From positions 1-14,141 of the forward strand of contig JNEM01011837.1 of NCBI GenBank assembly GCA_000697335.1: DNA of 14,141 bases, in the 5' to 3' direction. Both the position numbers and the translations under genes were made by a program. This DNA is from Conidiobolus incongruus B7586 (Eukaryota > Entomophthoromycota > Entomophthoromycetes > Entomophthorales > Conidiobolaceae). Shown here one piece after another: positions 8,661-14,141 of this stretch (positions are counted from its first letter, which is position 1; the number at the start of each line of letters is the position of its first letter). The notes below the pieces were generated by a model. That model was given only the letters and a program-made list of their open reading frames with translations. It was not told where the DNA came from and searched no databases.

Positions 8661-10260
8661 TTTTATTTTATCTATATTTGGTGTAAATAGCCTTCAAGTG
8701 GATTTCAAACATTATTGATATGAATTGGTGTTCAATAATTTTGATAATATTAATACCAAATTACTGTCCAGATCCTCATTAAAATGCCAAAAGTTACTTA
8801 AAAATAAACCCAAGACCTGTTTCATATTGATCATTATAATGCAACTTGTATGGTACTATAAAATCTAAAAATATATTTTCAATGCATCTTGATCCAAGTG
8901 CTTAATTTTCGGCAAATTTTTAAAAATATAATAACCTGATTAATTATTTAATACTGAAAAAGATTAAAAATGCAAATTAAGCATTGGGTTTATAATAATA
9001 TATATGCTGTATTAGAAATTACCGTTGTATATCAATTAATTTTAACATTATCAATACATCAGTTACAATTAATTGAATATTATTTTTTGTCATAGTAAGA
9101 CCAAGAATATTTAAAAATAATAAAAATAACTCGAATTGAAATTGCCAACATTGAATTGACACTATGCAATTTTAAGCTTGTTCATATTGATCAAATAAGC
9201 TAAATCTTCAATGAAATATAAGTTAAATAAGATTTCGTTGATATTACTATAATATTTGTTATGTTAGGTCTGAGTTTAGATTAGATGTCTGCTATATTTA
9301 ATGTAAAGAACTTGGATATATAGTTAACATTGTTAAAACTAATAATAGTATCAAACTATCTGAGAAATGTTCAATATTATAATATTGAAAAATAATAGCT
9401 ATTTTCTATACAAATTTTTCAAAGTAATTTCTAAATATTATAAAAACTAAATTTGAACTTTCATTTTATCTTAATATTAAGATGATAACTTTTAAAAATA
9501 AAGGATAATTATTTATTTCAAGCACAATTTATCACAAATACATGTACATTGGATAAGCATTTAACTCTGAATTGACTAAATAAATGATATATTCATGTCC
9601 ATAGAGTTAATAATTTTTCTAGCATTTGACAAATTTGAAAAGTTAAAATTTATATTTTGATCATCTACTAAAATATGATATTACATTAACAACATTCAAA
9701 ATATAAATATAAAACCTGATTCAGCCATAACCTTAAGTCTATTTTTAAATTGTAAGTTTGCATCGATACTATCTCTTAAATTAATGTTAGATATAAAAAG
9801 ATTAGATACAAGATGAAAATCATCTGCAACCAAATGGCCCTAGTACATTGATAGTAAGTATCAGCATTAAATGTGAAGACCTTACAGGTTTTCCTGGGAT
9901 TTTCTCTCTAATCAATATTGGCTTTATTTTTTAACTAAATCAAGGCAATATTTTGATTGTTTACATTACATGAATATCTATTTTTATAACATTTTTAAAT
10001 ATTTGTAGCATTTAATTCTAATGCTATATTTAATTTTTGAATTTAATTTCGGGAAAAATGAAATTTTAAATTGAAATTTAACAATAATCAAAAGTGGATA
10101 ATCAAGTATTTTTAGATTATACTATTTCAATTATTATATATTGGCAAATAAAACAAACACCCTATTACGCCATATTATATCGTGTCTCAATTTTACACTT
10201 ATATATTATAATATTTATATATTAACACTATTTGGACAAGCAACACTCCAATCAGAATTA

Positions 10261-10348
10261 GAAAGGGAGTGATCTGGGGTATACCATTTAAGATAGAGTG
10301 AAAGGGAGTTTTTATTGATTATGTCAAATAGTGGAGAGGACCCAGATC
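10261..10348. repeat. Direct 10-bp and inverted 8-bp repeats in a GC-richer island
   Basis: GAAAGGGAGT occurs at 10261-10270 and again at 10300-10309. GATCTGGG at 10271-10278 has its exact reverse complement CCCAGATC at 10341-10348, which would fold the second copy into a loop. The surrounding 400 bp is markedly less AT-rich than its flanks. Whether this is a structured RNA, a regulatory site or gene debris cannot be told. Confidence 0.45.
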
Positions 10349-10731
10349 AGGCTGATTATGGTATGAGTAATCCAAATTCCGGATTTTTATAAGGTATATA
10401 GGGAAAAAGAATTTCGGAGTTACTGAGTTGGCTTAGATGAATAGCCAATCAACGAACGAAGGGTAAGTGAATCTGTATGGGAGGTGAAAATGATCAATAT
10501 ATTGAGTTGATGCAAGGAAATGAGAGTAGAGGTTCCTGTCACATAAAAGTATATTTTAAAACCCCTTGACCCAGTAGAAAAATATTGAAAATCATTAAAA
10601 TTTTGACAACGACAAACCTTGGTAAATATTAATTACATTGATATAAATCAAAAAAATATAATTTAATAAAAATTAACACTTAACATTGTAAATAAAAATT
10701 GAAAAACTTAAAAAAGATTATTGAAGCTGTT

Positions 10732-10736
10732 AAAAA
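10732..10736 (-). terminator. RNA polymerase III T-run terminator
   Basis: Five A on the plus strand read as TTTTT on the minus strand, one base after the tRNA 3' end, the usual Pol III stop signal. Confidence 0.8.
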
Positions 10737-10737
10737 T

Positions 10738-10809
10738 GCTATCGCCCGGGATCGAACCGAGGACCTTCTGCGTGTAAAGCAGATGTGATAACCACTACAC
10801 AACGACAGC
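10738..10809 (-). tRNA. tRNA-Val (anticodon UAC)
   Basis: The minus strand folds into a full 72-nt cloverleaf without an intron: acceptor GCTGTCG with CGATAGC (one G-T pair), a D arm with AGTGGTTA, anticodon stem TCTGC with GCAGA around the loop TTTACAC, a 5-nt variable loop, and a T arm CTCGG-TTCGATC-CCGGG. The anticodon TAC is at 10774-10776 and reads the valine codon GUA, with wobble to GUG. The B box GGTTCGATCCC is perfect (10748-10758) and the A box is recognisable, so the gene carries its own Pol III promoter. CCA is not encoded, as usual for eukaryotic nuclear tRNA genes. Confidence 0.95.
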
Positions 10810-11839
10810 CTTAACCAGTTGGGAAAACTAGCTTTAATGAAATATTATGTTCATGAGAATAAGCTTTCACCTTCATTTATCTAAACAATTTCGGAAATAC
10901 TCTTTACTAATATCAAATTTAATACTCATTGTTTACGATATTTCTACCTTAAATCAACTCATATTATTGTTCACTGCAAAAATTTCTGAATTATATCAGA
11001 AATCTAATACAATAAATTCATCCAAATTGATGGCAATAAACTATTATAATATTGAATCAAGTTAAATTAATAATTTAAACTAAGTATAGTAGCTATAATA
11101 TTAACACAAGTATTAGTATATATACCTGAATTTTTCATCATATTATATTAATCAATATTTAAAACTATACCTTATAATATATTGGTTGTTTTATTAATCA
11201 TATCTGTAATTTTCTTAATTTTAAACTACTATTTAATATTTAAATTAATTGGTTGTTGCTGTTATACTTAACAAGGTTATATTGATTTAAAACATAATGA
11301 TAATTGCATATATCTTACAGTCAATATCAAAGTAATTACAAATTTAAGGAAAAATATAAGTCATAAGGATTTTACACCTTGAAACAAATGAAATTTCTGT
11401 AAATTTTGCATCAATCTCAAAATGTATTCGCACAGGTTCCTCGCCCTGATTAGAATGACTAAAATTATAACAAATAACACATTATCCAAATCTAATAACA
11501 CTCAATATACTACAATATATAAAATAAAAGGTCACTATTTTATTTTCTACACTTGAAATATAACCATTAATCAAATATTTATATCCAGTTTTAAATTAAT
11601 ATTTTTTAATTAAAAAAATTGAAAAATTACTTTATAAATATTTATCTCCACATATGTATTTAAACAAATTAAGAAAATTATCATATAGTCTACCCTTATA
11701 TGCATCATTATGATATCATTAACCATTGATTGATTTTTAATTTGCCTAATTTGTTTTAGTTTTAGGATTGGATTGATAAAAAAGAGTTACTGCTAAAATA
11801 AGTTATTGTGTTTATATTTTTTCAATAACAATTAGAAAT
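10810..11839. other. AT-rich stretch without a firm gene
   Basis: The spacer between the tRNA and the Josephin gene. A 72-codon ATG frame at 10847-11065 (+) is Leu/Ile/Ser-rich without motifs and is probably chance. On the minus strand, 11378-11458 looks like an 81-nt exon (TTTTAG before it, GTGTAA after it, with the readable segment NQGEEPVRIHFEI), but no partner exons are convincing. The last hundred or so bases must hold the promoter of the Josephin gene; no distinct element stands out. Confidence 0.5.
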
Positions 11840-12729
11840 ATGACAGAAGTATTAAATGAAAACAGTAATATATACCACGAAAGACAGAGAAAAAAGTTAT
11901 GTGGTTTAGTAAGTCCAATAAATATTATATTAATGATGAAATAATTAAATAAATTTTGTTCATTTTAGCATACTTTGAATAATTTAGTAATATTACAAAA
12001 ATAAATTGATTTAAATAAATTTTATAATAAATATTTTAATTAGCTACAAGAACCTTACTATACGCCAGATGAATTAAATAAGATAGGGTTTGAAATAAAC
12101 CAATTTCAAGGGAAATGGCTGAATTACTATAGGAATATATGGTAAATATTTATTTGAATTTTTATCTTTTAATTTGAATTTATATTAATATTCAAATTAT
12201 AATAGTTGGGGCGATTATGATGTCAACGTTTTAATTTTGGCTCTTCAAAATGCTGGTATCCAAGTTGAGTGGTTTGATATTCGAAAAGGTATTTATATAT
12301 GTAGATATACTTTTAAAACATTATCAATTGATATTAAATTGCATTCAAGATGTTAAAGATATCGATTTGAATAAATTATTTGGAATTATAATAAATTACG
12401 AACCTCCTATTGAAGTACCCAAATTCTGGTACAAAATATTGCCACCAGGTTGGATTAAACCACTCTCTCGTCTTGTTGATATAAAGAGTCGTCACTGGTA
12501 TGGAATACGAAAAATTGAGGACGATTTTTATAATTTAGATTCTAAATTATCTAAGCCCTATCAATTTAAAAATCCAGATGAGGTAATTCTATTATGTTTA
12601 ATTAATATATTTATTAATTTTTCATCATAGTTAATAAGCTCCCTAAAACATGTGGTTAAAGAGTTTGATGGCAAAATTTTGCTATGTTATCAAGTACCAT
12701 CAATAACATCCGATCCTGTGGTTAATTAA
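11840..12729 (+). CDS. JOSD: Josephin-domain deubiquitinase (JOSD1/JOSD2 type)
   Basis: Six exons (11840-11908, 11969-11986, 12044-12141, 12206-12288, 12350-12582, 12631-12729) join in frame into 199 residues, close to human JOSD2 (188) and JOSD1 (202). All five introns are GT..AG and short (48-64 nt). Josephin enzymes are Cys proteases that remove ubiquitin from substrates. The fingerprints are in order: IYHERQRKKLCGLHTLNNLLQ with nucleophile C21, then GDYDVNVLILALQ (64-76), then SRHWYGIRK with catalytic H138, then YNLDSKL with D153 in the position of Asn134 of ataxin-3. The whole protein is one Josephin domain, without the ubiquitin-interacting motifs and polyGln tail of ataxin-3. Exon 2 is only 18 nt and encodes HTLNNL beside the catalytic Cys. 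The stretch before H138 (KFWYKILPPGWIKPLSR) is longer than in human JOSD2. No operon partner. Confidence 0.93.
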
Positions 12730-13037
12730 TTAATACTTGAACCATTATTATCATACGACTGATGTGAATATTTTAAAGATTTTTCTGTAAATAATATAGT
12801 TTTAAATGATATTAATAAAAATAAGAATAATCAATTTTTATAAGCATTATATTATTTCTTATGATAACAGGTGGTATAATTAAAAATTTAAAAAAATTAC
12901 ACACGCTTTAAAATAATTTGAATAAAAAATTTAAATGGAAAGAGAAATGAGTGAATTGAATTCGATAGTATATTAAAATAAGTTTAGTACGTGATTTATC
13001 TGGTGTATTAGTTTTATACAAATAAGTAAAAAAGTAA
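12730..13037. other. Spacer between convergent genes
   Basis: Holds the 3' ends of the Josephin gene (+) and RPS23 (-). It is AT-rich, without an open frame or repeat of note. No clear poly(A) signal stands out from the background. Confidence 0.7.
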
Positions 13038-13475
13038 TTAAGAACGGGGCTTTTCCTTCTTTTCCTTGTACAAAGCCAAGAGGGAGACACCAGAAACTTT
13101 AACAACCTTGAAACGAACACCAGGAATATCACCAACGGCCTTACCGCGACGACCGAAACCGGAAATCAAAACTTCGTCGTTTTCATCGACATAGTTTAAA
13201 CAACCGTCGTTGGGGACGAAGGCAGTGATCTTTTTACCGTTCTTGATCAATTGAACACGGACACACTTACGAATAGCGGAGTTAGGTTGCTTGGATTCAA
13301 CACCGATCTTTTCCAAAACAATTCCCTTAGCGTGAGAAGAACCACCGAAGGGGGAAGATTTGAAAGCGGTACCTAAGGCACGCTTCTTATAAGCCTTATC
13401 GGCCCAGCGTTGATCACGACGGTGAGTGCGCAATTTACGAGCGGCTTGAATTCCTCTTGGCTTTCCTTTACCCAT
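13038..13475 (-). CDS. RPS23: 40S ribosomal protein S23 (uS12)
   Basis: One uninterrupted frame of 145 residues, the same length as yeast Rps23 and nearly identical to it over long stretches (MGKGKPRG start, [56 protein letters not shown] end). It sits in the decoding centre of the small subunit and helps to monitor codon-anticodon pairing. P64 in KQPNSA is the loop proline hydroxylated by OGFOD1/Tpa1-type enzymes in other eukaryotes. Codons are less AT-rich than in the neighbouring Josephin gene, as expected for high expression. The coding part has no intron, but a 61-nt intron in the 5' leader is likely (13498-13558). It lies on the same strand as RPL7, downstream of it by 363 bp. Confidence 0.98.
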   Translation of the reverse strand: MGKGKPRGIQAARKLRTHRRDQRWADKAYKKRALGTAFKSSPFGGSSHAKGIVLEKIGVESKQPNSAIRKCVRVQLIKNGKKITAFVPNDGCLNYVDENDEVLISGFGRRGKAVGDIPGVRFKVVKVSGVSLLALYKEKKEKPRS

Positions 13476-13497
13476 ATTAGGTTAATTTCGTAGAATT

Positions 13498-13558
13498 CTA
13501 TAAATGATTGAAATGTTAGTTAAACGGTATGCATTGATTATTATAAAAATTTATTTAC
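13498..13558 (-). other. Probable 61-nt intron in the RPS23 5' leader
   Basis: On the minus strand GTAAAT at 13558 opens and ATTTATAG closes at 13498, 22 nt before the start codon. An internal TTTAACTAAC is a near-perfect branch site about 20 nt from the acceptor. The length matches the other short introns of this window. Fungal ribosomal protein genes often carry introns near the start. There is no transcript evidence. Confidence 0.5.
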
Positions 13559-13816
13559 ATTGGATTGATTAACAATAAAAGCTGAAATTTTGCTTTCCCC
13601 AAATAATCCAATAAAAATCAACAATACTCAGAATTGTGGGATAATAGACTAGGTAAAAAGTAAATGATTGAATTAGAGTAATATTATAATAATAAAAAAT
13701 GTAATATATAAAAATAAATTTGAGTACATATATAGGTATAATGTTGATATGATTTTTATTATGTAATTATTATTATTAGGGAAAATGATGAGAATAGAAT
13801 ACATGGTCGTTTGCAA

Positions 13817-13822
13817 TTTATT
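13817..13822 (-). promoter_or_regulatory. Candidate poly(A) signal of RPL7 (AATAAA)
   Basis: Reads AATAAA on the minus strand, 17 nt after the RPL7 stop codon, a suitable place for a cleavage signal. AT-rich DNA makes chance copies common. Confidence 0.45.
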
Positions 13823-13838
13823 GAAAAATGAAACAAAC

Positions 13839-14141
13839 TTAGTTCATTTGGCGGACCAAAGCGTTGATGTAACCTTCGCGGTCACCAGAAGAACCACCTT
13901 CGATGAAGTGCTTGACCTTCTTACCTCTCCAGCCACCGGTGGGAGAGTTGAGTTTGAAGGGCCAGAGGAAGTTGTTGACTTGCTTGAAGTTGGGACCAAC
14001 AGTGTAGATTTCGTGGATAATGTCTTCCAAAGATAACAAACCGTATTTGCCAAGATTTTGTTCAACGAGAGCGTTGTCGTTGAGAGGGATACGTTGGCGG
14101 TTGATCTTACCATAACCACGCTTGTAGATCAATTCGCGGAC
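13839..14141 (-). CDS. RPL7: 60S ribosomal protein L7 (uL30), C-terminal part
   Basis: The last 100 residues and the stop codon are in the window; the frame enters at the right edge as [20 protein letters not shown], a hallmark of RPL7. It continues with [38 protein letters not shown] and ends ALVRQMN. RPL7 is a large-subunit protein; eukaryotic members are usually about 240-250 residues, so roughly 145 residues lie outside the window. No intron falls in the visible part. A start at an internal TTG (14132) would be wrong: the family needs the upstream residues, and VRE before it is already conserved. Codon use is like that of RPS23. It is the upstream neighbour of RPS23 on the same strand. 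Confidence 0.97.
   Translation of the reverse strand, partial: VRELIYKRGYGKINRQRIPLNDNALVEQNLGKYGLLSLEDIIHEIYTVGPNFKQVNNFLWPFKLNSPTGGWRGKKVKHFIEGGSSGDREGYINALVRQMN

Larger units (their letters stand above)
8661..10737. other. AT-rich stretch without a firm gene
   Basis: Two kilobases with only weak signals. A 49-codon open run lies at 8719-8865 (+) and a 44-codon run at 9776-9907 (-); both are within chance. From about 10221 to 10640 the base composition is clearly less AT-rich, with direct and inverted repeats and a 71-codon open run on the minus strand; this is the part most likely to hold an unannotated transcript. The rest shows nothing. Confidence 0.55.
13476..13838 (-). promoter_or_regulatory. 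RPL7-RPS23 spacer: RPL7 3' end and RPS23 promoter/leader
   Basis: On the minus strand this holds first the 3' end of RPL7, with AATAAA at 13817-13822, 17 nt after the stop codon, and then the promoter and leader of RPS23. A CCAAT sequence occurs in each orientation (near 13559-13563 and 13608-13613). No Homol-D-type ribosomal promoter box was found by eye. The rest is AT-rich. Confidence 0.45.

Noticed and set aside
9776-9907. 44-codon minus-strand run with CKVFTFNADTYYQC
   Set aside because: The Cys/Tyr pattern recalls the NYYYC segment near 2480, but the run is short, has no start codon and is within chance.
10847-11065. 72-codon ATG frame on the plus strand
   Set aside because: Leu/Ile/Ser/Asn-rich without motifs, in AT-rich DNA where frames of this length are expected by chance.
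11909-11968. Box C-like AATGATGA in the first Josephin intron, as a possible snoRNA
   Set aside because: No matching box D (CTGA) in the intron and no terminal stem.
12250-12630. Reading 12250-12630 as a separate 126-residue gene
   Set aside because: It is exon 5 of the Josephin gene plus unspliced intron on both sides. The family motifs continue into exons before and after it.
13785-14036. Plus-strand frame and second minus-strand frame over RPL7
   Set aside because: Both overlap the unmistakable RPL7 frame and show no domain.

Overview
The window looks like nuclear DNA of an AT-rich fungus, probably an early-diverging lineage (a zoopagomycete or entomophthoralean relative is my guess, not proven). 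The signs are cytosolic ribosomal protein genes of fungal type, short GT..AG introns mostly of 47-64 nt, a eukaryotic tRNA with a Pol III T-run, and intergenic DNA that is mostly A+T. I recognise no virus-derived element, transposon or CRISPR array.

Layout. 1-3582 holds no convincing gene. 3583-5866 (+) is a five-exon gene for a coiled-coil protein of the SSX2IP/ADIP - Msd1 family, which anchors spindle microtubules to the spindle pole or centrosome. 5867-6592 is the spacer between two convergent genes. 6593-8320 (-) is one uninterrupted frame for a 575-residue, probably secreted, extremely Asn/Ser/Thr-rich repeat protein that I cannot assign to a family. 8321-10737 is AT-rich with only weak signals. 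10738-10809 (-) is tRNA-Val(UAC). 10810-11839 is again without a firm gene. 11840-12729 (+) is a six-exon Josephin-domain deubiquitinase, not visible as one open frame because its introns and an 18-nt exon break it up. 13038-13475 (-) is RPS23 (uS12), probably with a 61-nt intron in its 5' leader. 13839-14141 (-) is the C-terminal part of RPL7 (uL30), running off the window.

The genes do not form a pathway. The two ribosomal protein genes are tandem neighbours on the minus strand, each with its own spacer. The most unusual item is the secreted repeat protein: it has an N-terminal signal peptide, an Arg-Arg processing-type site, several hundred residues dominated by N-glycosylation sequons, about sixteen copies of a seven-residue Asn/Ser repeat, and a small four-Cys tail with a duplicated Pro-rich motif. 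Its C-ending codons resemble those of the ribosomal protein genes, not of its AT-rich neighbours, which suggests high expression.

Several short coding-like islands lie in the gene-poor stretches. By a rough estimate, open frames of 45-70 codons are expected by chance in 14 kb of this composition, so these are given low confidence.
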